Source: an uncultured Clostridia bacterium (GTDB lineage Bacteria; Bacillota; Clostridia; Oscillospirales; Oscillospiraceae). From it: DNA of 47,224 bases. Position 1 is the first letter of the stretch. Every line of letters begins with the position of its first letter. Location of the stretch: the NCBI GenBank assembly GCA_947165595.1, contig CAMVAV010000012.1, forward strand, positions 1 to 47,224. The letters run 5' to 3'. Below, in pieces: positions 22,737-30,147 of this stretch. The position numbers were made by a program, and so were the translations under genes. Below the pieces are notes generated by a model. It saw only the letters and a program-made list of their open reading frames with translations, did no database searches and was not told the DNA's origin.

Positions 22737-24377
22737 ATGCAGCTTGCAAAAAGACTGATTGCCATGATCCTCAGCACGCTCATGTTGATGAGCGTGCTTT
22801 CCGGCTGTGCGGACCGTGAGGAACAGGAGGAGGGGCGCTTCGTGCTGCGCGCGAGCGTTTGCAGGCAGATCACCTCGCTCGACCCGGCAATGAACACCGA
22901 CGCGCGCGCGGAGAGCGTGTTCCGCGCGCTGTATGAGAACCTCATGCGCACCGGCGTGGACGAGGAGGGGAAGCCTGTCGTGCTGCCGGGGATCGCAAAG
23001 GGGTACGAGGAGACCGAAAACGCCGACGGCACGGTGGAATACGCCTTTACGCTCCGCTCCTCCGCGCGCTGGTCGGACGGCAAGCGCATCCGCGCGCGCG
23101 ACTTTGCCTACGCGTGGCGGCGTCTGGTCGACCCGCTGACCGGTTCGCCGAATCACGATATGCTCTCCATGGTGCAGGGCTACGATATCGCGCGCGAGAC
23201 GGGCGACCTGACGCAGTTCGGCGTAAAGGCGGACGGCGACTCGGTCTTCCGCGTCACGCTCTCCGCCCCCTGCGCCTACTTTCTCCCGGAGGTCTGTACG
23301 GCGGTGGCGACCATGCCGCTGCGCAGCGACGCCGTGCAGAGCGATCCGGAGTGGACGTCGACGACCTCGGTGCTTTGCAGCGGGCCGTACCGCATCGGCG
23401 TATGGGCGAAGGACGAGTACATTCAGCTTCGGCGCAACAGCTCCTACTATGAGAACCGCACCTCGGGACCGGAGCTGCTCCGTTTTGTGTTTGCCGCCGA
23501 CGCGGAGAAGGCGTGGGCGCTCTACGAGGACGGAAAGCTGGACTATGTCGCCTCCCCGCCGGAGGGCGCGGAGGGGATCGCGTACCGGCCGCTGCGCGCG
23601 ACGACCTGCGTGTTCTACAACCACATGAGCGATGTGTTTTCCAACGCGCACGTTCGCTCCGCCTTTGACCTGACGCTCTCCCGCGCGGCGGTCGCCGCGG
23701 CGGCGAGCGCGGGGGCCGTCAGCGCGACGGGGCTGGTTCCGCCGGGGATCGTGGACGTCTCTGCGGACGCGCCGGAGGATTTCCGCACCGCGGGCGGCAC
23801 GCTCTGCGCCGTGGACCCGGAGGGCTACGAGGCGCGCTGCCTCAAATCCGAGACGGAGCTGCGCAACGGCGGCTACTGGGGCGGCGCGGGCTTTCCGTCG
23901 GTGAAGTGCCTCTACGTCGCGGGCGACCAGGCGCGCGCCGTGGCGGCGGCGGCCGTCGCCGTCTGGAACGAGAAGCTGCGGGTGTCCGTGACGACGGAGG
24001 GCGTCTCCCGCGAGGAGTTTGATCGCCGTGTGCGCGAGGGGGAGTACGAGCTGGCCATTGATACGCTCAGCGCAAGACTGGGTGACCCGATGGAGTTCCT
24101 GGCCCCCTTCGCGGGAACGGACGGAGAGAACGCGCTGCACTATGCCAGCCGCCCGTTCGATCTGCTCATCGGCGTCACCGCGTCCACGCAGAACGCGACG
24201 GCGCGCACGGCGTTTCTGCACGACGCGGAGGCGCTGCTGCTGGGCGACACGGCGCTCTCGCCGATCTGCTTCGGCGCGGAGCCCTATGTTTTGCGCGACG
24301 GCATTACGGGCGTATATTTCGACCAGCGGGGCAATGTCTGCTTTACGGAGGCGTCGCGCGCGGAGACGGCAAGGTAA
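22737..24377 (+). CDS. OppA-like substrate-binding lipoprotein (family 5), orphan
   Basis: A 546-residue lipoprotein. A signal peptide ends in the lipobox VLSGC (Cys near residue 23). The mature protein has the family-5 pattern ITSLDPAMNTDARAESVFRA, LYENLMR, YAFTLRSSARWSDGKRIRAR and SGPYRIGVW. It would bind oligopeptides or similar ligands for an Opp/Dpp-type transporter. No permease or ATPase genes are adjacent, so it either serves a transporter encoded elsewhere or acts as a sensor. ATG 22737 has CGGGAG six bases upstream. The middle third is Ala-rich and less typical of the family. Confidence 0.88.
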   Translation: MQLAKRLIAMILSTLMLMSVLSGCADREEQEEGRFVLRASVCRQITSLDPAMNTDARAESVFRALYENLMRTGVDEEGKPVVLPGIAKGYEETENADGTVEYAFTLRSSARWSDGKRIRARDFAYAWRRLVDPLTGSPNHDMLSMVQGYDIARETGDLTQFGVKADGDSVFRVTLSAPCAYFLPEVCTAVATMPLRSDAVQSDPEWTSTTSVLCSGPYRIGVWAKDEYIQLRRNSSYYENRTSGPELLRFVFAADAEKAWALYEDGKLDYVASPPEGAEGIAYRPLRATTCVFYNHMSDVFSNAHVRSAFDLTLSRAAVAAAASAGAVSATGLVPPGIVDVSADAPEDFRTAGGTLCAVDPEGYEARCLKSETELRNGGYWGGAGFPSVKCLYVAGDQARAVAAAAVAVWNEKLRVSVTTEGVSREEFDRRVREGEYELAIDTLSARLGDPMEFLAPFAGTDGENALHYASRPFDLLIGVTASTQNATARTAFLHDAEALLLGDTALSPICFGAEPYVLRDGITGVYFDQRGNVCFTEASRAETAR

Positions 24378-24419
24378 CCGCGCGCCGGATCACGATCAAA
24401 CAAAAGGGGGAGCATGACA

Positions 24420-24956
24420 ATGAAGATTCTGGTGCTGGAGAGCAGCGGGAACAAGAACGGATCGTCTAATATGCTTGCCGCGAATTTCATCCGCGGCGCG
24501 CTGGAGAATGGACACGACATCGTGGAATTCGACGTGTTCCGCGGGGACGTGCGCCCCTGCTTCGGCTGCAACCGCTGCGGCATGAAGGGTCCGTGCGTGC
24601 AGAAGGACGCCTATGAGAACAAGCTCAAGGGCATGCTCCGCGCGGCGGACATGATCGTGTTCGTCATGCCGGTCTACTATTACAACTGGCCGGCGAAGCT
24701 CAAGGCGGTGATCGATCGCTTCTACAGCTTCTCCGGGGAGCTGACGAGCATGAAAAAGAAGACGGCGCTGCTCGCGGCGGCGGCGGACGACTCGGACGAC
24801 ACCTTTGAGATCGTCGCCGGCTATTACCGCAAGCTGTGCGGTTTTATGGCGTTTGAGGACAAGGGCATGGTGCTGGCGGGGGGCTGTCCCTCGCCCGACG
24901 TGACGATGAAGAGCCGCTTCATCGAGGAGGCGTACCGCCTTGGCGTGAGCGTATAG
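24420..24956 (+). CDS. Iron-sulfur flavoprotein / NADPH-dependent FMN reductase family
   Basis: A 178-residue flavodoxin-fold protein. ESSGNKNGSSNML is the FMN phosphate loop. The compact cysteine motif C47-x2-C50-x2-C53-x5-C59 (CFGCNRCGMKGPC) matches iron-sulfur flavoproteins that hold a 4Fe-4S cluster next to FMN. VMPVYYYNWPAKLKAVIDR is the usual flavin-ring contact region. It likely moves electrons between ferredoxin-like donors and small acceptors. ATG 24420 sits seven bases after GGGGGAG; ATG 24414 is too close to that site. It ends at a bidirectional terminator (24969-25009). Confidence 0.88.
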   Translation: MKILVLESSGNKNGSSNMLAANFIRGALENGHDIVEFDVFRGDVRPCFGCNRCGMKGPCVQKDAYENKLKGMLRAADMIVFVMPVYYYNWPAKLKAVIDRFYSFSGELTSMKKKTALLAAAADDSDDTFEIVAGYYRKLCGFMAFEDKGMVLAGGCPSPDVTMKSRFIEEAYRLGVSV

Positions 24957-24968
24957 CGAAAAAGAATT

Positions 24969-25009
24969 GGGGCTGAGAAAAAACGTGCGTTTTTTCTCAG
25001 CCCCATTTT
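24969..25009. terminator. Bidirectional terminator between convergent genes
   Basis: A perfect stem GGGGCTGAGAAAAAACG with CGTTTTTTCTCAGCCCC (tight loop, probably opened by two or more pairs), followed by ATTTTT. It separates the flavoprotein gene from the leftward deacetylase gene. Confidence 0.9.
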
Positions 25010-25023
25010 TCACAGATTCGGGA

Positions 25024-26322
25024 TCAGTTGGCGATGCCGTGGTGCGGCGCGGTCGAGCGCTCGGTGAGCGGCAGGAAGACGTAGCCGTTCGCCTGTCCCC
25101 AGCGGATGATCTCCTCCACGCCCGCGACGCTGTAATCCTTGACGTCGTGCTGGAGCACGACCGCGACGTTCTGCGAGAGAATGCCGTTTTTCACGTTGCC
25201 GACGACCGCCTCGGTGGTGTAGACGGCGCCAGCGTCTCCGCTGGACACGTTCCAGTCGAAGTAGGTGTAGCCCCGCTCGCCCACCTGACGGGCAAGCTCG
25301 GTCATGATGCCGCGGCAGTACTTGCGGCTGACGGTGTTCGAGCTGCCGCCAGGGAAGCGGATCAGCTTCGTCTCGGTGCCGACCTGCTCCACGATCTTCT
25401 CCTGCACCCGCGCGAGGTCCGTGAAGTAGGCGTCCACGGACGAATAGACCGTCTTGTAGTTGTGGCTGTAGGTGTGGGCGGCGATGGTGTGCCCCTCCGC
25501 CTGCATCCGGGGCAGGATGTCCAGATTCTCCGAGCTGCCCACGACGAAGAAGGTCGCCTTGACGTCGTATTTCTTCAGAATGTCCAGCAGATGCGCGGTG
25601 TAGGCACTCGGTCCGTCGTCGAAGGTGAGGTAGACGACCTTGTTGCCGCCGGAGATTTTGCAATTTGCCTCGACCTTGTTTCCGCGGCTGTCCTCCGCCT
25701 CGTAGTACATGTATCCGCCGGACTCGTAATAGCGCACCTTGTCGGTGATGTCGCCGTCCACCGCGTCGACGCAGGTGTAGTCCAGCAGCCCGCTGCCGAG
25801 CGTGAGGACCGGCGGCGTGACGTCCCGGACAAGCACGTATTCGGCGGAGTTCCCGCTGCTGTCAGCGACCGAGAGCGTGACGCGGTCGCCCTCCGTATCG
25901 ATTTTCACGGCGTTGGTCAGGTCGCCGTCGACGTTGTCCCAGCAGGTGAAGGTGTACGCCGCTTCATCGACGGTCAGCACGGGCGGCACCGTGTCGACAA
26001 TGCGCACGGTGTAGCTGCCGTCCGCCGTCAGGTCCTTGTACGAGGCGGAGTAACGGATCGTGTACTCTCCCGGCGCGGCGGAGGAGGGGAGCGGGTCGGA
26101 GGTCACCGTCAGCGGAATGCCGTCGCGGTGGAAGATCTTGCTCCGATAGACGGCGGTGATCTCGTGGAGGGGGACGCTCTCGCCGTATTCCGCGGTCAGG
26201 TCGCCATAGCGCTCCTGTCCGAACACGATGGCGGGATCGTCGAGCGCGAAGCAGACGGCGACGCCCGCGGCGGCGCAGGCAAAAACGATGCCCAGAATGA
26301 GAAGGATCCTTTTCGACTTCAT
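25024..26322 (-). CDS. Membrane-anchored polysaccharide deacetylase with Ig-like domains
   Basis: A 432-residue secreted enzyme with one N-terminal membrane segment (residues about 5-27). Two Ig-like (DUF5011-type) repeats follow (DTVPPVLTVDEAAYTFTCWD, DVTPPVLTLGSGLLDYTCVD). The C-terminal NodB domain begins near residue 225 with YLTFDDGPS (Asp pair), then HTYSHNY (metal His residues), RFPGGSSN and DWNVSSGD. It probably removes acetyl groups from peptidoglycan or another surface glycan. ATG 26322 has AGGAG seven bases upstream; the upstream start is not needed. The MITE-like element lies 60 bp upstream, so its promoter may lie in that element. Confidence 0.92.
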   Translation of the reverse strand: MKSKRILLILGIVFACAAAGVAVCFALDDPAIVFGQERYGDLTAEYGESVPLHEITAVYRSKIFHRDGIPLTVTSDPLPSSAAPGEYTIRYSASYKDLTADGSYTVRIVDTVPPVLTVDEAAYTFTCWDNVDGDLTNAVKIDTEGDRVTLSVADSSGNSAEYVLVRDVTPPVLTLGSGLLDYTCVDAVDGDITDKVRYYESGGYMYYEAEDSRGNKVEANCKISGGNKVVYLTFDDGPSAYTAHLLDILKKYDVKATFFVVGSSENLDILPRMQAEGHTIAAHTYSHNYKTVYSSVDAYFTDLARVQEKIVEQVGTETKLIRFPGGSSNTVSRKYCRGIMTELARQVGERGYTYFDWNVSSGDAGAVYTTEAVVGNVKNGILSQNVAVVLQHDVKDYSVAGVEEIIRWGQANGYVFLPLTERSTAPHHGIAN

Positions 26323-26382
26323 AACGGCGCTCCTGCTTGACGGCAATTTGCCGGTTTGCGCGCAGAAGGATGCATCTTCAAC

Positions 26383-26550
26383 TTAAGGAAGCGCTGAATA
26401 AATCCCCGCGCACGTCTTGACGGCATCTTTTCCGTCTTGACTGCGCCAAAAATCCTTGAAATACGTTAGTATTCCTGCGGCTTTTTGGCTTGCAAGACGA
26501 AAAATCTGCTCGCCAATCCGCACACGTTGATTTAATCAGCGCTTCCTTAA
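26383..26550. mobile_element. 168-bp MITE-like element with 22-bp terminal inverted repeats
   Basis: The ends 26383-26404 and 26529-26550 are inverted repeats of 22 bp with one mismatch. The outermost 16 bases are TTAAGGAAGCGCTGAA on the left, with GATT in place of GAAT on the right. No open frame fits between them. The interior has two GTCTTGAC copies near the left end. Both ends finish in TTAA, which could be the target duplication. Non-autonomous miniature transposons have this structure. No matching transposase is in the window. Confidence 0.75.
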
Positions 26551-26605
26551 AAATATAACAGAGAATTCGACAAAATACAAGTATTTGCAAAACAGATGAC
26601 AGGAT

Positions 26606-26649
26606 ACAAGGACCCGTTCGGAGGCGCGCGCCCCCGAACGGGTCCTTGT
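26606..26649 (-). terminator. Hairpin terminator of the symporter gene
   Basis: A perfect 16-bp stem (ACAAGGACCCGTTCGG with its complement) lies 24 bp after the symporter stop on the minus strand. A T-run is weak on that strand, so termination efficiency is uncertain. Confidence 0.7.
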
Positions 26650-26672
26650 ATAAAAAGGAGAACAGGGAAGGA

Positions 26673-28253
26673 TCAGTTGTTTGCCGCCTGCGGCTCCGTG
26701 TCGGCGTCGCCCAGCGCCTCGGTCTGGCGCACCATGACGCGCTTTTCGTAGCAGGCGAAGCTGTCGTCCACCAGAGCCTTGCTGGGCGGCGCGGTGAACG
26801 CGCTGACCAGCGGGACGATGACAAGCCCTGCGAGCATGCAGAACGCGCCGGCGTTGATCGGGGAGCGGAGCAGGGCGGGGAAGCTGGAGCGGAAGAAGAT
26901 GTTGAGGACCATCAGCACGCTGGAGAACACGAAGCTGACCCAGCACGCCGCCTTGGTCGTGCGCTTCCAGTACAGGCCATAGAGGAACGGGGCGAGGAAC
27001 GCGCCCGCGAGAGCGCCCCAGCTGACGCCCATGAGCTGTGCGATGAACGTGACGCTGGACTTGTACTGGATGATCGCCAGCACGACCGAGATCGCGATGA
27101 AAACGACCACCAGCACGCGCATGATGCTCACCTGCTTTTTCTCGTCCATGTTCTTGATGACATGGTCCTTGAGCAGATCGAGGGTCAGGGTCGAGCTGGA
27201 CGTCAGCACCAGCGAGGAGAGCGTGGACATCGACGCCGAGAGCACGAGAATCACGACCACGGCGATCAGCGCGTCGGGAAGGCCGGAGAGCATGGTGGGG
27301 ATGACCGCGTCGAAGCCGCCGGCGGGGACGCCGTTCGTGGGGTTCAGCAGGTCCGTGAACAGACGGCCGAAGCCGCCGAGGAAGTAGCACCCGCCCGCCA
27401 CGATGAAGGCGAAGACGGTCGAGATGACCATGCCCTTGTTGACCTGGCTCTCATTCTTGATGGCGTAGAACTTCTGTACCATCTGGGGAAGGCCCCAGGT
27501 GCCGAGCGACGTGAGGATCACCACGCCCAGCAGGTTGAGCGGATCGGGCCCGAAGAAGGAGGCGAACACGCCCGGCGCGTCGGAGACCGTTTCGTCGCTG
27601 ATGCGGGCAAGCCCCTCCAGCGCGGCGAGGAAGCCGCCCTGGGATTTGAGCACCGCCGCGATGACGGCAATAATGCCGAAGATCATGATGATACCCTGGA
27701 TGAAGTCGTTGATGGCGGTCGCCATGTAGCCGCCGGCGATGACATAGATGCCGGTGAGGATCGCCATGCCGACGACGCACACGGAGTAGTCGACGCTGAA
27801 CGCCATGGCGAACAGCCGGCTCAGGCCGTTGTAAAGACTTGCGGTGTAGGGGATGAGGAAGATGAAGATGATCGCGGACGCGGCGATCTTGAGCGTCTTG
27901 CTGCCGAAGCGCTTGCCGAAGAACTCCGGCATCGTGGCGCTGGAGAGGTGCTGGGTCATGATGCGCGTGCGGCGGCCGAGGATCGCCCACGCCATCAGCG
28001 AGCCGATCAGCGCGTTGCCGATGCCGACCCAGGTCGAGGCGATGCCGTATTTCCAGCCGAACTGGCCGGCGTAACCGACGAAAATGACTGCGGAGAAGTA
28101 GGACGTTCCGTAGGCAAATGCCGTCAGCCACGGGCCGACGGAGCGGCCGCCGAGAACGAAGCCGTTGACGTCGGTGGCGTTGCGGCGGCAGTAGAGGCCG
28201 ATACCGACCATTATGCCGAAGAAGACCACGAGCATGAGTACCTTGAGCAACAT
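26673..28253 (-). CDS. Sodium/solute symporter (SSS family)
   Basis: A 526-residue integral membrane protein with about 13 hydrophobic helices. The N-terminal family signature is FVLGGRSVGPWLTAFAYGTS near residue 32, followed by FVGYAGQFGWKYG. LTSLGTWGLPQMVQKFYA and SASMSTLSSLVLTSSS are the conserved blocks around the Na+ site. It resembles proline/pantothenate-type symporters, but the substrate cannot be read from sequence. ATG 28253 has AAAGGA about ten bases upstream and a promoter at 28312-28340. A much longer open frame upstream is not coding. The C-terminal end is hydrophilic (ALGDADTEPQAANN). Confidence 0.93.
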   Translation of the reverse strand: MLLKVLMLVVFFGIMVGIGLYCRRNATDVNGFVLGGRSVGPWLTAFAYGTSYFSAVIFVGYAGQFGWKYGIASTWVGIGNALIGSLMAWAILGRRTRIMTQHLSSATMPEFFGKRFGSKTLKIAASAIIFIFLIPYTASLYNGLSRLFAMAFSVDYSVCVVGMAILTGIYVIAGGYMATAINDFIQGIIMIFGIIAVIAAVLKSQGGFLAALEGLARISDETVSDAPGVFASFFGPDPLNLLGVVILTSLGTWGLPQMVQKFYAIKNESQVNKGMVISTVFAFIVAGGCYFLGGFGRLFTDLLNPTNGVPAGGFDAVIPTMLSGLPDALIAVVVILVLSASMSTLSSLVLTSSSTLTLDLLKDHVIKNMDEKKQVSIMRVLVVVFIAISVVLAIIQYKSSVTFIAQLMGVSWGALAGAFLAPFLYGLYWKRTTKAACWVSFVFSSVLMVLNIFFRSSFPALLRSPINAGAFCMLAGLVIVPLVSAFTAPPSKALVDDSFACYEKRVMVRQTEALGDADTEPQAANN

Positions 28254-28311
28254 ACGAATCAAATCCTTTCTTTGACGGAACGTCCAAAGCTTTATTGCTT
28301 TGATGTGTTGA

Positions 28312-28340
28312 AGTTTAACGCATAAAATCGATAAAGTCAA
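28312..28340 (-). promoter_or_regulatory. Symporter gene promoter
   Basis: On the minus strand, -35 TTGACT (28335-28340) and -10 TAAACT (28312-28317) are separated by 17 bp. A small hairpin (CAAAGC/GCTTTG) lies in the leader. Confidence 0.65.
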
Positions 28341-28435
28341 TGCACGTTTTTGACAGATTGCAGCAAAAAAAGGACGGCGCTTTTGACAAAAAAGTAAAAA
28401 GCACCGCCAGGCGTGACAATATGAGCTTGTTTCGA

Positions 28436-28963
28436 TCAATTCAGCGTCAGCTTCGCGCGCTCCAGCACGAGCACCAGCACGGGGATCAGGACGATGTGCA
28501 GGACGATGCCGGGCAGCGCGCCGGTCACCGCTCCGGCGAGAAACGCCGAGAGCGGGAATTCCGACCCGGACAGTCCGGCGAGGATATAGCGTGCCGCGCC
28601 CCAGACGAGCCGCCCTCCGAGCATCGCCAGCAGCAGCGAGACGTAGACGCTCCACGTTTTGCGCGGCAGGCGGCGGTAGAGGATGCCCGCCAGCGCCCCG
28701 TAGGCGGCGAGCTCAAAGGTCATGGCGACCGCGGTGGGGTACATCGGCGGCATGCCGAACAGCGCCGAACGCAGCAGCGGCGCGACCGCGCCGACCGCCA
28801 TGCCCCACTGCCAGCCGCAGACAAAGCCGCACAGCAGCACAGGAATGTGCATCGGCGCGAGCATCGCCCCGATCTCGGGGATCTGTCCCGTGAGAAAGGG
28901 CAGCACCAGCGCGAGGGCGAGATAGAGCGCCGCGTAGGTGAGCCGCCGGTTTTGTTCGTTCAT
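28436..28963 (-). CDS. ECF transporter S component
   Basis: A 175-residue membrane protein with five to six hydrophobic helices, matching S components of energy-coupling-factor vitamin transporters (ECF_trnsprt type). Visible blocks are ALYLALALVLPFLTGQIPEI, MLAPMHIPVLLCGFVCGWQW and TFELAAYGALAGILYRR. It would bind a vitamin or precursor and use shared EcfA/EcfT subunits, which are not in this window. The vitamin cannot be assigned; the type is nearest to those annotated for pantothenate or pyridoxine-like ligands. ATG 28963 has AAGGAAG upstream. The leader region (28986-29123) is a stack of hairpins rather than a riboswitch I recognise. Confidence 0.85.
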   Translation of the reverse strand: MNEQNRRLTYAALYLALALVLPFLTGQIPEIGAMLAPMHIPVLLCGFVCGWQWGMAVGAVAPLLRSALFGMPPMYPTAVAMTFELAAYGALAGILYRRLPRKTWSVYVSLLLAMLGGRLVWGAARYILAGLSGSEFPLSAFLAGAVTGALPGIVLHIVLIPVLVLVLERAKLTLN

Positions 28964-28985
28964 CTGCCCGCTTCCTTCTTATACT

Positions 28986-29123
28986 GAAATTTATTAAAAC
29001 GATTGAAAATCGTTTTATAGCCGCGCAGCGGCGTTAAATTTCGCATGAGACGTGTTTTGCGCCTTTGGCGCAAAACCAGCGTGCGCAGCACGCGCCTTTC
29101 AAATTAAATCTTTTAATTTGAAA
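28986..29123. repeat. Stack of five hairpins
   Basis: Perfect inverted repeats with 3-base loops: AAAACGATT/AATCGTTTT (28996-29016), GCCGC/GCGGC (29020-29032), GTTTTGCGCC/GGCGCAAAAC (29054-29076), GCGTGC/GCACGC (29079-29093) and TTTCAAATTAAA/TTTAATTTGAAA (29097-29123). An outer pair GAAATTTA (28986-28993) with TAAATTTC (29035-29042) encloses the first two, giving a branched fold. It fills the gap between the lipoprotein gene and the ECF gene. A repeated palindromic element or a structured leader are both possible. Confidence 0.7.
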
Positions 29124-29129
29124 GTAGTA

Positions 29130-30143
29130 TTACATAATATAGGCGTACAGCCCTTCGCGGAGCTCGCCCGCCTCCTCAAACAGCGCGCGCAGCGCCTCGT
29201 CCGCGTCGATATCGGCAAGCTGCTCGGGATAGAGAAGCTTTGCAAGGTACACCGCCGCCGCCGTTCGTCCCGCCTGCGTGTCCGACAGCTCCCGCGAGAG
29301 GACGAGCACGCGCCCGTTCCGCACCGCGCCGAGCCCCTCCCAGCCGGGGCGCGCCGCCAGCTCGCCGCAGAGCGTCCCCGCCGCAGCGGGATCGAGCGGT
29401 CCGTCCAGGAGCTTCACCACGGCGTCCGGGTTTTTGCGGCACACCCAGCCGTCGTCGACGGTCAGGTTTTCCTCCAGCAGCTTCGCGGACACGTCGTAGG
29501 CGCCCGCGAGGGTGACGATCTCATGCGCGGGAGAGTCCTTCAAGACCGTCCGATGGTCCTCCTGCGTCTCCCAGTAGACGTTCAGGCGCTTGCACTCGAA
29601 GAGATTGCCGACGCGCTCGTCCAGCAGCGTGAGGTAGTAGGTCAGCACGCTCTCCGCGACCGCGCCGTCCTCCGCGACGCCGAGCTGCTCCGCCTCCCCG
29701 GCGGCGACGGTCTCGACGACGCGGCGCTCCGCTTCATCGGACTCCACGTTCACCGTCTCGCCGCTCTCTCCGTCCAACGTGGGAAGGGGCTCCTCCGACG
29801 GCTCCTCCGCGACGGCGTGGAGCGGCGCCTCCGCTTCCGCGTCCAGCTCGCCCCCGGCGTCGGCGTCGAAGACGCGGCGCTCGGCGCCGTCGTCCTCTGT
29901 CTCCGGCTCATTCGCCGCCTCGTCCGGCGGCTCCGGCTCCCGCGGCGGCTCGGGCTCCTCCGGCGCTTCCGACGGCTCGGGCGGCAGCTCCGCGGGGATG
30001 GAAATGTGGACGGGCGCAGCGCTCTCCGGCGCGGGGAGCGGCTCCTCCGCCGTATGCTCCGGCTCGAGCAGCGTTGTGCGCACGCGGCAGCCGCAGAGGG
30101 AGAACGCACATATTAAGATAAGTAGGATCGCCAGCTTTTTCAT
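29130..30143 (-). CDS. Lipoprotein with Pro/Glu linker and a partial periplasmic-binding lobe
   Basis: A 337-residue lipoprotein (lipobox SLCGC, Cys19). Residues about 35-165 are a low-complexity Pro/Glu/Ala region. Residues about 165-337 match the C-terminal lobe of iron-siderophore/cobalamin-type binding proteins: LNVYWETQEDHRTVLKDSPA, NPDAVVKL, RPGWEGLGAVRNGRVLVLSR and AAVYLAKLLYPEQLADID. The N-terminal lobe that would complete the ligand cleft is missing. ATG 30143 has GGGAG upstream. It lies 4 bp after the DUF4129-like gene, so it is the last gene of the moxR cluster, not of a transporter operon. Function is unknown. Confidence 0.75.
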   Translation of the reverse strand: MKKLAILLILICAFSLCGCRVRTTLLEPEHTAEEPLPAPESAAPVHISIPAELPPEPSEAPEEPEPPREPEPPDEAANEPETEDDGAERRVFDADAGGELDAEAEAPLHAVAEEPSEEPLPTLDGESGETVNVESDEAERRVVETVAAGEAEQLGVAEDGAVAESVLTYYLTLLDERVGNLFECKRLNVYWETQEDHRTVLKDSPAHEIVTLAGAYDVSAKLLEENLTVDDGWVCRKNPDAVVKLLDGPLDPAAAGTLCGELAARPGWEGLGAVRNGRVLVLSRELSDTQAGRTAAAVYLAKLLYPEQLADIDADEALRALFEEAGELREGLYAYIM

Positions 30144-30147
30144 CGGC

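Larger units (their letters stand above)
26323..26672. other. Intergenic stretch with MITE-like element and terminator (350 bp)
   Basis: No gene is supported. It holds a 168-bp element with inverted ends (26383-26550) and the hairpin terminator of the symporter gene (26606-26649). No clear promoter for the deacetylase is visible in the 60 bp between the element and that gene. Confidence 0.7.

Noticed and set aside
26646-28325. A 559-residue plus-strand frame opposite the symporter
   Set aside because: Composition is Glu/His/Asp/Arg noise and the minus strand encodes a clear membrane transporter.
28964-29129. Riboswitch for the ECF transporter gene
   Set aside because: The region is a row of simple hairpins with no conserved core of TPP, FMN, cobalamin, THF or preQ1 riboswitches that I can recognise.
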